A stretch of DNA of 40,764 nucleotides, taken from positions 1 to 40,764 of the forward strand of contig NZ_JAANPA010000031.1 of NCBI RefSeq assembly GCF_011320075.1. The letters run 5' to 3'. Origin of the DNA: Sphingosinicella sp. YJ22 (GTDB taxonomy: Bacteria > Pseudomonadota > Alphaproteobacteria > Sphingomonadales > Sphingomonadaceae). This document shows positions 7,369 to 15,719 of the stretch, one piece after another. The position numbers and the translations under genes are program-made. The notes beneath the pieces are model-generated. The model saw only the letters and a program-made list of their open reading frames with translations. It searched no databases and was not told the origin of the DNA. Numbering within the stretch: the stretch's first letter is position 1; every line of letters starts with the position of its first letter.

Positions 7369-7905
7369 ATGTCCCGCTGGTACATCATCCACGCTTATTC
7401 GGGCTTCGAGAACAAGGTCCGCGACGCGATCCAGGCCGAGGCGACCCGGCTCGGGCTGACTCCGCTCGTCGAGGCGGTCGAGGTCCCGACCGAGAAGATC
7501 ACCGAGGTCCGCCGCGGCAAGAAGGTCACCTCCGACCGCAAGTTCTTCCCCGGCTATGTGCTGGCCAAGCTCAGCATGACCGACGACGTCTACCACCTCA
7601 TCAAGAACACGCCGAAGGTGACCGGCTTCCTCGGCGCCAGCGGCAAGCCGCAGCCGATCAGCGACGCCGAGGCCAACCGAATCCTCAACACCAAGGAGGA
7701 AGCCGCCGCCGCGCCGAAGACCAGGATCAACGTCGACTATGAGATCGGCGACCAGATCAAGGTGCTCGAGGGCCCGTTCGCGAGCTTCAACGGAGTCGTC
7801 GAGGAGCTCGATTTCGACCGCAGCCGGGTCAAGGTCAGCGTGTCGATCTTCGGCCGCGCCACCCCGGTCGAGCTCGAGTTCGAGCAGGTCGAACGGATGA
7901 AGTAA
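7369..7905 (+). CDS. nusG: Transcription termination/antitermination protein NusG
   Basis: A 178-residue RNA polymerase elongation factor that joins RNAP to Rho or to the ribosome. The NGN domain spans about 1-115, beginning MSRWYIIHAYSGFENKV, with VPTEKITEVRRGKK, KFFPGYVLAKLSM and the family segment VTGFLGASGKPQPIS. The C-terminal KOW domain (about 125-178) shows EIGDQIKVLEGPFASFNGVV and FGRATPVELEFEQVE. In most bacteria rplK follows directly; here it is 4.2 kb away. The next gene faces nusG, with a GC-rich hairpin (7923-7942, no T-tract) between the two stops. Confidence 0.98.
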   Translation: MSRWYIIHAYSGFENKVRDAIQAEATRLGLTPLVEAVEVPTEKITEVRRGKKVTSDRKFFPGYVLAKLSMTDDVYHLIKNTPKVTGFLGASGKPQPISDAEANRILNTKEEAAAAPKTRINVDYEIGDQIKVLEGPFASFNGVVEELDFDRSRVKVSVSIFGRATPVELEFEQVERMK

Positions 7906-7942
7906 GCCGGCGCGCCCGGCCGGCCGCCCCCCTCCGGGCGGC

Positions 7943-8398
7943 TCAGATCAGCTTCTTGACCCCGTGCAGGCCGACCACCCGGCGGCCGTCGCACACCGGC
8001 ACCGCGACCAGCCGCATCCAGCGCGCGCCGCCCTGGGCCGGGCGCAGCTCGGCGTCCAAGGTGAAGCCGCGGCGGTGCTTGATCGCGTAGGCGCGCAGGC
8101 TCTCCATCGCCGCGCGCGACTCCTCGGCGTAGAGCGCGACCGCCTCGTCGCGGCGCACCCGCGCGCCGCGCGGCAGGCCGAAGATGTCGTACACCCCCGC
8201 CGACCAGGTCAGCTTGTTGTCGGCAAGGTTGCACGACCACAGGCCGACGCCCTGCGCCGCAAGCTCGCGCGGCAGCGGCCCGACCGACAGCATCGCCGCC
8301 GAGTCCGGCCAGGCGAAGGCATGGCCGAGCGCGAACCGCCGCTCGCGCTCGAACAGCGGCCAGCTGTGGTGCAACGGCAAGGGCTCGGTCGGCTTCAC
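7943..8398 (-). CDS. Single PAS-domain protein
   Basis: A 151-residue soluble protein with one PAS-like fold (about 40-150), read from GVGLWSCNLADNKLTWSAGV, YDIFGLPRGARVRRDE, AELRPAQGGARWMRLVAVPV and the end GRRVVGLHGVKKLI. No kinase, GGDEF or HTH output domain follows, so it is either a stand-alone sensor module or a fragment of a larger signalling protein. I chose GTG at 8398 because AGGAGAGAG precedes it; an ATG nearer the PAS domain (about 8296) or upstream starts are possible. It converges on nusG and is divergent from the UrcA gene. Confidence 0.72.
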   Translation of the reverse strand: MKPTEPLPLHHSWPLFERERRFALGHAFAWPDSAAMLSVGPLPRELAAQGVGLWSCNLADNKLTWSAGVYDIFGLPRGARVRRDEAVALYAEESRAAMESLRAYAIKHRRGFTLDAELRPAQGGARWMRLVAVPVCDGRRVVGLHGVKKLI

Positions 8399-8610
8399 GG
8401 CGGGCTGCTCTCTCCTCTCCCGCCTTGCTAGCCCGAGCGGCTTAAAAAAGCGAAACCCCTTCTCGCCGCGAGGCCGGGCGCGCCTGGTCGAAACCGCGCT
8501 CCGCTTCGCCGAAATCGCCTCCGCCCGACTCCGCGCGCGCCGTAACCTCCCCCTGTCCCGCGAGCCGCGCGGGGCGAGTGACGCTTTCCCGTCCACCTTT
8601 GGAGGTTCAC

Positions 8611-9006
8611 ATGAGAAGCAAGATGATGTCCGCGGCCGCGTGCCTGGCCGCATTGTGGGGCACCGCCGCCGCGGCCCAGCCGGTGCCGGAGACCGTCGTC
8701 ACCGGCGAGATCGAGCAGGCGCCGCTTCGCGACGACGCGGAGCTGGTCAGCACCGTCGTGCGCTATTCCGATCTCAACCTGGCAAGCGCGGCCGGAATCG
8801 ACTCGCTGCACCGGCGGGTCCATCGCGCGGCGACCCGGATCTGCGTCGATCCCAACCCGCAGCCGCTGGAGTTGCGCCAGGCCGGCCTCACCTGCCGCGA
8901 CGGCGCCATCGCGGGCGCCCGCGACCAGGTCGCCGCGGCGATCGCCGGCCATGGCAATCCCAACCGCCTCGCCGCCGCGTCGCTGGTGGTCCGCGCCGCG
9001 CGGTGA
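8611..9006 (+). CDS. UrcA family secreted protein
   Basis: A 131-residue exported protein of the UrcA family, common in sphingomonads and of unknown function. A signal peptide (MRSKMMSAAACLAALWGTAAAAQ) is followed by the family pattern of a valine-rich strand (STVVRYSDLNLASAAGIDSL), a helix with HRRVHRAATRICVD, a C-terminal CRDGAIAGARDQV helix and paired cysteines. The start at 8611 has an excellent GGAGG at 8601-8605. The gene ends just before a dispersed repeat. Confidence 0.88.
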   Translation: MRSKMMSAAACLAALWGTAAAAQPVPETVVTGEIEQAPLRDDAELVSTVVRYSDLNLASAAGIDSLHRRVHRAATRICVDPNPQPLELRQAGLTCRDGAIAGARDQVAAAIAGHGNPNRLAAASLVVRAAR

Positions 9007-9122
9007 GCGGCTCGCCGAAACCGTCAGGGTCAGCTGCCGACCCTGCCGGAGCGCCCGAATGCCCGAGCGCAGGGAGGCAATCGCGCAGCGATCGCCGAGC
9101 AGCGCGGAGAGAGCGCGCAGGG

Positions 9123-9205
9123 CCTGTCCTGAGCTTGTCGAAGGGCCGGCCAGCCTGCGCCTGAAAGGCGACAGGACTGACGTCACGGAATTCACTTCCG
9201 TGACG
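9123..9205 (+). repeat. Dispersed hairpin repeat, copy 2
   Basis: It begins with CCTGTCCTGAGCTTGTCGAA (9123-9142), a string often seen in sphingomonad intergenic repeats. Its outer arm CCTGTC pairs with GACAGG (9170-9175). It continues into a perfect hairpin TCACGGAA-TTCAC-TTCCGTGA (9183-9203). It has the same orientation as copy 3 at 10242-10333, and the two copies bracket the minus-strand gene at 9220-10134. Confidence 0.8.
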
Positions 9206-9219
9206 GCCACCCGAACCCC

Positions 9220-10134
9220 TCACCCACGCTTCCTCCCCTTCCCCCTCACCCGAAGCGCGTCCGGCACCTCCTCCCCCGGCAGGAACCAGTTGCCCGTCGC
9301 CTCATATTCGTCGGCCCGAAGCGCCGCCCGCTCGCGCCGGACCAGGTCCAGCGCGCGCCGCTCCTTTTCGAGGGTGAACCAGATGCGCCGCTCCGTCTGG
9401 ATCTCGGCGCTGCTCAGCGGCCCGCGCCGCTTGCGCGTGGCGTAGCGGCCGAACTCGTCGCCCAGCGCCTGGCGCCGGCCGTGAAGCTCCAGGAGCATGA
9501 TCGCCTGCTCGAACGTCATCGCCGGCAGCGGCCCGAGCGCCTCCTCGAGCCACAGGTCGTCGGCCCCGTCGGAGCACTGGGACGCGAGCGCGCGCTCCAT
9601 CAGCGCCGCCTCCAGCCGCTCGGTGGCGACCTCCAGCGCCTTGTCCATCTCCGCCTTGAACACGGGATTGCGCCCCCGCCGCGCATAGATGTTGGTCGCC
9701 GCCACCCCGACCGCCTGGGCCGCCATCGAGATGTTGCCGCACGTCGCCAGCGCGCGGAGGAACGCCTGCTCGCCGCGAAAGCCGATCCCGCCCGCCTTCG
9801 CCCGCCGAAGCTGAAGCCGCCCGTCCTTGAGCCGAGTCACCGCCGGCTCCCCGCCGCCGGTCTTGAACCGGGCCGGCGCATTGGGACTGTCCGGCCACCG
9901 CCCCTTCCCCGCCCGGGCCGCCCGAGCCGGATCCGCCCGCATCGCCGCCTGGGCAGCGGTCAGCGCCGCATCCCACTCGGCGGCGAATGCGGCATGAGTC
10001 GTCCGCCGCGCATAGAGCGTCTGGGTGCGCAGCCCACATTCGCGAGCGGCGAGCATGACATTCCCGGTCTCGGCCAGCAGGCGGAGGAATGCGGCATTCT
10101 CGCGCGCCTGGCGGCGATTGAAGGGGCGTGCCAT
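9220..10134 (-). CDS. Protein with two tandem HTH-type modules, possibly terminase-small-subunit-like
   Basis: A 304-residue basic protein I cannot assign confidently. It contains an internal duplication. Module 1 is about residues 16-60 (FLRLLAETGNVMLAARECGL, then YARRTTHAAFAAEWDAAL). Module 2 is about 125-170 (FLRALATCGNISMAAQAVGV, then IYARRGRNPVFKAEMDKAL). Both read as a helix-turn-helix of the sort found in phage terminase small subunits and recombinase-like DNA-binding proteins. The C-terminal third (200-304) is charged and helical and ends in RGKGRKRG. No phage genes surround it. Similar hairpin repeats flank it on both sides in the same orientation, suggesting a mobile or recombined cassette. 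The CDS is likely; the function is open. Confidence 0.75.
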   Translation of the reverse strand: MARPFNRRQARENAAFLRLLAETGNVMLAARECGLRTQTLYARRTTHAAFAAEWDAALTAAQAAMRADPARAARAGKGRWPDSPNAPARFKTGGGEPAVTRLKDGRLQLRRAKAGGIGFRGEQAFLRALATCGNISMAAQAVGVAATNIYARRGRNPVFKAEMDKALEVATERLEAALMERALASQCSDGADDLWLEEALGPLPAMTFEQAIMLLELHGRRQALGDEFGRYATRKRRGPLSSAEIQTERRIWFTLEKERRALDLVRRERAALRADEYEATGNWFLPGEEVPDALRVRGKGRKRG

Positions 10135-10167
10135 GCCGATCTTAGCGCAGGCGAAATCCTATTTTGC

Positions 10168-10335
10168 AAGGAGCGAGGCGCGTAGCGACGCCGGCGGCAA
10201 AGCCGCCGCCGGAGTAGCGCGCCGGTGCCGAAGGCACGCAAGCCTGTCCTGAGCCTGTCGAAGGGGCCGGCCAGCCTGCGCCCGGCCTTGAGCCGGGCGA
10301 CAGGACTGACGTCACGGGATTTACTCTCGTGACGG
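10168..10335 (+). repeat. Dispersed hairpin repeat, copy 3 (long form)
   Basis: This is the longest copy. A GCGAGGCGCGTAGCG lead (10173-10187) and a CGGCGGC/GCCGCCG hairpin come first. Then CCTGTCCTGAGCCTGTCGAA (10242-10261), an inner hairpin CCCGGC-CTTGA-GCCGGG (10281-10297), GACAGGAC closing the outer arm (10299-10306), and TCACG...CGTGA (10312-10332). It fills most of the 301-base gap between the HTH gene and the restriction-modification remnant; I see nothing else in that gap. Confidence 0.8.
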
Positions 10336-10435
10336 CTCCTCCCGCCTTCAGGATGATTTTCTGGTATCCGCGGGGGTGGCGGCCTGCGACTGGATTGCTA
10401 GGAGAGCACTTCGGTTCAAAAGGGACGGTTCACGC

Positions 10436-11281
10436 GTGAGCGATCAATACGAGGGTCTGAGCAAAGAGAACTTGATTGCCCTGCTGCGGAAGCGGGACGG
10501 CCAGAAGAAGCTCGGACTTGTATGGGAACGCGACGAGATCGAGGCGGACCGCGCGACTGACGCCAATTTCGTCGCTTGCGTGATCGACCCGATGCTCTCG
10601 GACAAGGCAGCACCTTGGCCCAACATGCTCATCGAGGGTGATAATTTCGACGCGCTTCGCTGGCTGAGGATGACGCACGCGAAACGCATCAAATGCGTCT
10701 ATATAGATCCGCCTTACAACACCGGCAATAAGGACTGGGTCTATAACGATCATTATATCGACAAGAATAACCGGTGGCGTCACTCAACTTGGTTGGAGTT
10801 TCTATATCGTCGCTTGACGCTGGCCCGTGACTTATTGTCGAATGACGGCGTGCTGCTGATTTCTATCAACGATGAGCAGCGAGCAAGGCTGGAATTACTA
10901 GCCGATGAAGCGATGCCCGGTAGCCGTGGGCGAACAACTGCTGGGCGGCTCGCTATTCGAAGGCCTGCCGGTGCACCAAGCTCCAGCCCAGCCGAGGGCC
11001 TATCGCGGCTATCCACTCAACAGGGCGCTGGGACTACCGGAAGCCCTCTGGCGGGAGCGACCGCTATTACCCCACGAGCTGGATTCGGATGCATTCCTAG
11101 ACGACGTAGCGCGCAGCTTCTGCGCGGACCGCCAGATATTGGTGCGGATCAACCAGACACTGCGACGGGCGACCGTTTCGTTACGCGACCTGTTCTTGGA
11201 AACCAGAGGCGAGGAAGGCGTGAATGTGCGGCTTTCCGACGCGCGCGTTGCCGAACAGGCTCAGCATGCGTTCCAGTTTAA
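10436..11281 (+). pseudogene. 5' fragment of a type III-like DNA adenine methyltransferase (Mod), truncated by internal deletion
   Basis: About 160 residues of a beta-class N6-adenine methyltransferase. The start is GTG at 10436 with AGGGA at 10421-10425, then the family N-terminus YEGLSKENLIALLRKRD and LGLVWERDEIEADR, the segment NMLIEGDNFDALRWLRM, catalytic motif IV DPPYNTG and LEFLYRRLTLARDLL. Similarity ends at about LLADEAMPG (near 10920). The remaining codons to the stop at 11281 are out-of-frame reading of the downstream Res fragment. The target-recognition region and the AdoMet FxGxG part are missing, so it cannot be a working methylase. Base composition is more AT-rich than its neighbours, suggesting horizontal origin. 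Confidence 0.85.
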
Positions 11282-11945
11282 CGACTCCATCGATCCTCGT
11301 AAGCTTAAGGCGGCGTTGGTCCGAGAGCTTCGCCGCGTGGCGACTGCGAACGGCATAGAGGCAATCGATCGTGACTTGCGTCGGGCCATCGATCTTGAGG
11401 CAATGTTGAGTCCGGATGCCCTTAAGGATGCGGTCAAGGAAGCGCAGGGTCGACGGGTGACCACGACGAACGACGAGCCGCTGCCGCTGGCTTTCCCGGA
11501 CCTGAGCGATCTGCCGACGGCCCGGAGATCGGCCTACGGCGTGTTCCCCTCCCGCATGAACGGGCCCGAGCGCAAGGTAGCTGAACTGCTCGACGGAGAC
11601 GAGAGCGGCACGGTGCTGTGGTGGCTGCGCAATGTCGAGAACATGACCTGGGCAACGCGCATCATTCTGCCTAATGGCAGGCAGTTCTTTCCCGACTTCG
11701 TGGTGGGCATTCACGGGCGACGGACCGAGGACCACATCGGCCTTATCGAGGTGAAGGACGATGGCACTGATGGGCGGCTGCACGCGGACCTGAATCTGAT
11801 CAAAATAAGGTCGCGCCACCGGCTCTATCTCGACGTGAAGTGGACCTCCGAGGGAGACGGGGGGATGGAGTGGTTGCGGCTGAACGAAGGCCTGAATCGA
11901 ATTCAGCCGGATCGGCCATTTTCGGTGCAAGACCTGGTTACGTAG
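10905..11945 (+). pseudogene. 3' fragment of a type III-like restriction enzyme (Res), C-terminal nuclease part
   Basis: A 346-codon frame that overlaps the end of the Mod fragment in another phase. Its content fits the C-terminal region of a Res subunit of a restriction-modification system. A helical connector (ALVRELRRVATANGIEAIDR, DALKDAVKEAQGRRVTT) is followed by a PD-(D/E)xK-type nuclease core: WATRIILPNGRQFFPDFVVG and GLIEVKDDG supply the P-D...E-x-K residues. No Walker A or DEAD helicase motifs remain, so most of a normally 900-1000-residue protein is absent. The ATG at 10905 lies inside the Mod reading frame and is probably not a native start. The parsimonious reading is one deletion joining mod' to 'res. 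It might still express an orphan nuclease domain. Confidence 0.75.
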
Positions 11946-11967
11946 CTTGGGATGAGCGCCGTCCGCC

Positions 11968-11996
11968 TTGCCAAATCCAACACCCGGCGCTATGTG
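11968..11996 (+). promoter_or_regulatory. Candidate promoter of rplK-rplA
   Basis: TTGCCA (11968-11973) and TATGTG (11991-11996) are 17 bases apart, implying a start near 12003 and a leader of about 125 bases before rplK. It sits just after the end of the Res fragment, in the 183-base gap. In other bacteria this leader is the L1 autoregulatory target, but I could not recognise the L1-binding fold here. Confidence 0.4.
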
Positions 11997-12128
11997 CGCC
12001 CCCTTCCAAAGCACCAGCAATGGAAAACCTGCGGGAGGCACGCTTCGGCGCGCCGTCTGAACCGCTAAACTTGAACGGGCCGAAACGCTCCCTCGCGGGG
12101 GCGCCAGGCCCATTACAGAGTGAGACAC

Positions 12129-12557
12129 ATGGCCAAGAAAATTACCGGCTATATCAAGCTGCAGGTGCCGGCGGGCGACGCCAAGCCTGCGCCGCCGATC
12201 GGCCCCGCGCTGGGTCAGCGCGGAGTCAACATCATGGAGTTCTGCAAGGCGTTCAACGCCCAGACCTCCGGCGAGGACAAGGGCACTCCGCTGCCCACCG
12301 TCATCACCGTCTATGCCGACCGGTCCTTCTCGTTCGAGACCAAGACCCCGCCGGCCTCCTACTATCTCAAGAAGGCCGCCAAGATTAACTCGGGCTCCAA
12401 GGAGCCGGGCAAGGTGACCGCGGGCAAGGTCACCCGGGCCCAGCTCGAGGAGATCGCGACGGCGAAGATGAAGGATTTGAACGCGAACGACGTTCAGTCC
12501 GCGGCGAAGATTATCGAAGGCTCGGCTCGCGCCATGGGCCTCCAGGTGGTGGGGTAA
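12129..12557 (+). CDS. rplK: 50S ribosomal protein L11
   Basis: 142 residues, the standard length. L11 forms the GTPase-associated stalk base with 23S rRNA and is needed for RelA activation. Signatures are the N-terminal domain [40 protein letters not shown], and the C-terminal RNA-binding domain with [13 protein letters not shown] and [12 protein letters not shown], ending MGLQVVG. The ATG at 12129 matches the conserved MAKKI start. rplA follows after 5 bases. Confidence 0.98.
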   Translation: MAKKITGYIKLQVPAGDAKPAPPIGPALGQRGVNIMEFCKAFNAQTSGEDKGTPLPTVITVYADRSFSFETKTPPASYYLKKAAKINSGSKEPGKVTAGKVTRAQLEEIATAKMKDLNANDVQSAAKIIEGSARAMGLQVVG

Positions 12558-12562
12558 GCGCA

Positions 12563-13261
12563 ATGGCTAAGCTGACCAAGAAGCAGAAGGCGCTCGCCGA
12601 CAAGGTCGATACCGAGCGCTTCTACGCGATCGACGAGGCGATCGAGACGTTGAAGGCCAACGTGTCGAAGAAGTTCGACGAGACGATCGAGATCGCGCTC
12701 AACCTGGGCGTCGATCCGCGCCACGCCGACCAGATGGTCCGCGGAGTCGTGTCGCTGCCCGCGGGCACCGGCAAGGACGTCCGCGTCGCCGTCTTCGCCC
12801 GCGCCGGCAAGGCCGACGAGGCCCGCGAGGCGGGGGCCGAGGTCGTCGGCGCCGAGGATTTGATGGAGCAGATCCAGAACGGTCAGATCGATTTCGACCG
12901 CGTCATCGCGACGCCCGACATGATGGGCATCGTCGGCCGCCTCGGTAAGGTTCTGGGCCCCAAGGGCCTGATGCCGAACCCGAAGCTCGGCACCGTCACC
13001 CCGAACGTCGCCGAGGCGGTCAAGGCCGCGAAGGGCGGCCAGGTCGAGTTCCGCGTCGAAAAGGCCGGAATCATCCACTCCGGCATCGGCAAGGCGAGCT
13101 TCTCGAACGCCGACCTCAGGAAGAACTTCGACGCCTTCGTCGACGCCATCGTCAAGGCCAAGCCCACCGGCGCCAAAGGCAAATACGTCAAGAAGGCGGC
13201 GCTGAGCTCGACCATGGGCCCGGGCCTCAAGCTCGACGTTGCGGAAGTCGCGGCCGTCTGA
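12563..13261 (+). CDS. rplA: 50S ribosomal protein L1
   Basis: 232 residues. L1 forms the mobile stalk at the E site and represses its own operon by binding the mRNA. Visible family segments are [40 protein letters not shown], the domain II stretch with [20 protein letters not shown] and [20 protein letters not shown]. The end ([17 protein letters not shown]) is intact. The rplJ gene expected next is 11.2 kb away; a strong terminator follows instead. Confidence 0.98.
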   Translation: MAKLTKKQKALADKVDTERFYAIDEAIETLKANVSKKFDETIEIALNLGVDPRHADQMVRGVVSLPAGTGKDVRVAVFARAGKADEAREAGAEVVGAEDLMEQIQNGQIDFDRVIATPDMMGIVGRLGKVLGPKGLMPNPKLGTVTPNVAEAVKAAKGGQVEFRVEKAGIIHSGIGKASFSNADLRKNFDAFVDAIVKAKPTGAKGKYVKKAALSSTMGPGLKLDVAEVAAV

Positions 13262-13286
13262 GCCTGAGCTTCAGGACGAAATTGAG

Positions 13287-13318
13287 AGGGGCCGGGGCAG
13301 CAATGCCTCGGCCCTTTT
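13287..13318 (+). terminator. Rho-independent terminator of rplK-rplA
   Basis: An 11-bp stem GGGCCGGGGCA (13289-13299) / TGCCTCGGCCC (13304-13314), loop GCAA, one G-T wobble, followed by TTTT. It lies 25 bases after the rplA stop and ends the rplKA unit before the convergent response-regulator gene. Confidence 0.88.
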
Positions 13319-13344
13319 CATATGGCGGCGTAAGACCGTCCCGG

Positions 13345-13713
13345 CTAGCGGCAGGCCCGCGCCACCGCGGCGACGAGGTCGCGGTCGCGGATCGGCTTCT
13401 CCAGCCGCTGCGCCGGCTCCAGCTCGGCCGGGATCAGCGCCTGGTCGTAGCCGGTCACAAACACGAACGGCACGTTCCGTTGCCGCAGGGCCCGCGCAAA
13501 GCCGAAGTTCGGCCCGTCACCGAGATTGACGTCGACAACCGCGCAATCGATCCGCTCGGCGGCGGCCAGGCCCGCGGCTTCGTCGGCGTCGCGGCACGGG
13601 CCGAGCACCCGCGCTCCGGCGCTTTCCAGCGCCGCTTTCGCGTCCGAGGCGAGGTAGAAATCGTCCTCGACGACCAGCACGCAGAGGCCGTCAAGGGGCA
13701 TCGCCGCGGTCAT
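13345..13713 (-). CDS. Single-domain response regulator
   Basis: 122 residues, a receiver domain only. Acidic pocket residues E16 and D17 (VLVVEDDFYLA), the phosphoacceptor D61 (VVDVNLGDG), T87 (VFVTGYD) and K106 (RLEKPI) are all present, so it should be phosphorylatable. There is no output domain. Its ATG overlaps the stop of the HWE kinase gene (ATGA at 13713-13710 on the minus strand), so the two are translationally coupled and the kinase is its likely partner. The receiver most resembles those paired with HWE/HisKA2 kinases, which usually pass phosphate to or sequester other regulators. Confidence 0.92.
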   Translation of the reverse strand: MTAAMPLDGLCVLVVEDDFYLASDAKAALESAGARVLGPCRDADEAAGLAAAERIDCAVVDVNLGDGPNFGFARALRQRNVPFVFVTGYDQALIPAELEPAQRLEKPIRDRDLVAAVARACR

Positions 13714-15719
13714 GGACCGCTTGGCCCGGCGTGCGCGTCGGTCTGGAGGACGCTCGCGCCGGCGACGAGCGGGAAGCGGATCGTCGCCGCCACGCCGGTG
13801 TTGCGGAAGTCCAGCCGTCCCTCCCCCTTGAGCTCGTAGGGCACGCGGCCGGTGACGAGCTCGGTGCCGAACCCCTCGCGGCGAGGCCCGCTGTCCATCG
13901 TCACGCCGAACTCGGTCCAGGTGAAACACAACCAGGGCGGTCCCTCGCCATCGCCCTTGTCGAGCGACCAGCCGATCTCGATGCGCCCGTCGCCCTGCGC
14001 GAGCGCGCCATATTTGACCGCGTTGGTGGCAAGCTCGTGGACGGCGAGCGTCAGCACTTCCGCGGCCTTGGGGGGCAGCGACACGTCGTCGCCCCTTACC
14101 AGATAGCGTCCGGGCGGCGCCGCCTGCGCCTCCAGCTCGTCAAGGACGAGATTCTGGAGATCGACGCCGCGGCCGATCTCGCGGGTGAGCAGCGCCTGGG
14201 TCCGCGCCAGCGCGCTGATCCGCCCTTCGAGATGCTGGGCATAGTCGTCGACGCTGCCCGCGCTCGCGGCGGTCCGCCGGCCGATCGACCGGATCATCGC
14301 CAACAGGTTGCGCACCCGATGCTGGAGCTCGGCGACGAGCAGCTCCTGGCGGCGCTGCAGCGCGCGCAGCTCCTCGACGTCGGTCGAGGTCCCCAGCCAT
14401 TCGACAATCCGCCCGTCATCGTCGCGCAGCGGCGACGCGCGGGTCTGGTGCCAGCGATATTCCGCGCTCGCCGCGCGAAGAATGCGGTGCTCGACATGAT
14501 ATTCGCCGCGTTCCTCGACGCCGTCCCAGGCGGCGAGCGTCTCCGCGCGCTCGTCGGGATGGACCGCGTCAAGCCAGCCGTGGCCGAGGCTCTCCTCAAA
14601 GGACAGGCCGGTGAACTCGATCCACTGCGGACTGCCCCAGATCCGGCAGCCGTCGCCCAGGGAGCGGAAGACGAGTTGGGGAATGCCCGTGGCGAGGCTG
14701 CGCATGCGCCGCTCGCTCGCCTCCAGCGCTTCCTCGGCGCGAGCGCGTTCGACCGCTTCCCAAATGCGCTCGGCGACCGCCACGAGCAGACTCGCCTCGG
14801 CGGGAGTCCACAGGCGCGGCCGGGCGCTCGTTGCCGCGACCGCCGCCACGAGGCCGCCTTCCTTGTGGAGCGGCACGCTTACGAAGGACTTTATCCCGAG
14901 GCACTCGTAATGAGCGCTGATCTCGCCCTGCATGACAGGCAAGGTCGCCACGTCCTCGACGAGGAGCGGATTGCCCGCATTGAAGATCTCGAGCGGCTGA
15001 CCGTAGTCCGCGAACGGATACACGCCGGCCAGCGGCGTGTCGCCGGCCCGGTGATAGTCCTGCTCGACGACGAAGACCTCTCGGGCGGCATCGAACTCGA
15101 CATAGTAGCTCCTGTCGGCGTTGAGATGCTCGCCGACCACCCGGCAGGCGGTCGCCTTGATCTCCAATGGGTCGCTCAGCGGCCTCAGCGCGTCGCTGAG
15201 CTTGAGCAGGAAGGCCTGCCGCTCCTCGCTGACTCCGATCCTGGATTCGGTGATCAGGCGCTCGGTCGTCTCGACGACCATGCCGATCATCCCGGCGACC
15301 GACCCGTCGGCCGCGCGGACCGGGCTGTAGGAAAAGCTGAAATAGGCCTGCTCGGTCCCGCCCGAGCGTTCGACGACGACGGGATAATCCTTGTTGAACG
15401 TCGATTTGCCGGCGAAGGCGCGCTCGACGATGGGGCTGACCTCTTCCCAGACCTCGCTCCAGATGTCGGCGAAGGAGCGGCCGAGCGCCTCCGGCTTTGC
15501 CCCGAGAATCGGCCGGAACGCGTCATTGTAAAGGGTGACGAGCTCCGGACCCCAGACGAGGACGGCCGGAAAGCCGCTTTCCAGCACCAGCGACGTCGCC
15601 AGCCTCAGCTCCGGCGGCCATCCCTCGATCGGTCCCAGCGGAGTCGCCGCCCAATCGTGGGCGCGGATTCGCGCTCCCATCTCTCCCCCTCCCTGCGGCC
15701 AGGGAGGCTGATCACTCAT
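13710..15719 (-). CDS. HWE-family sensor histidine kinase with PAS-GAF-PAS input
   Basis: 669 residues, no membrane span, so a cytoplasmic sensor. Domain order: PAS-like (about 20-160: ATPLGPIEGWPPELRLATSL, PAVLVWGPELVTLYNDAF), GAF (about 175-325), PAS with PAC (about 335-455: HPDERAETLAAWDGV, EYRWHQTRASPLRDDDGR), dimerisation/phosphoacceptor helix with LVAELQHRVRNLLAMI (His near 465) and an HWE ATPase domain (HELATNAVKYGAL, FTWTEFGV, EGFGTELV). The HRVRN box and the W-x-E motif define the family. It sits between a Crp-type regulator (overlap of 8 bases at its start) and a receiver protein (4-base overlap at its end), so one transcript carries sensor, receiver and transcription factor. The ligand is unknown; such N-terminal PAS domains include light, oxygen and redox sensors, but no flavin-cysteine motif is seen. 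Confidence 0.93.
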   Translation of the reverse strand: MSDQPPWPQGGGEMGARIRAHDWAATPLGPIEGWPPELRLATSLVLESGFPAVLVWGPELVTLYNDAFRPILGAKPEALGRSFADIWSEVWEEVSPIVERAFAGKSTFNKDYPVVVERSGGTEQAYFSFSYSPVRAADGSVAGMIGMVVETTERLITESRIGVSEERQAFLLKLSDALRPLSDPLEIKATACRVVGEHLNADRSYYVEFDAAREVFVVEQDYHRAGDTPLAGVYPFADYGQPLEIFNAGNPLLVEDVATLPVMQGEISAHYECLGIKSFVSVPLHKEGGLVAAVAATSARPRLWTPAEASLLVAVAERIWEAVERARAEEALEASERRMRSLATGIPQLVFRSLGDGCRIWGSPQWIEFTGLSFEESLGHGWLDAVHPDERAETLAAWDGVEERGEYHVEHRILRAASAEYRWHQTRASPLRDDDGRIVEWLGTSTDVEELRALQRRQELLVAELQHRVRNLLAMIRSIGRRTAASAGSVDDYAQHLEGRISALARTQALLTREIGRGVDLQNLVLDELEAQAAPPGRYLVRGDDVSLPPKAAEVLTLAVHELATNAVKYGALAQGDGRIEIGWSLDKGDGEGPPWLCFTWTEFGVTMDSGPRREGFGTELVTGRVPYELKGEGRLDFRNTGVAATIRFPLVAGASVLQTDAHAGPSGP

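Noticed and set aside
7923-7942. GC hairpin between nusG and the PAS gene as a terminator
   Set aside because: GCCGCCC/GGGCGGC forms a good stem but has no T-tract on either strand, so I do not call it an intrinsic terminator.
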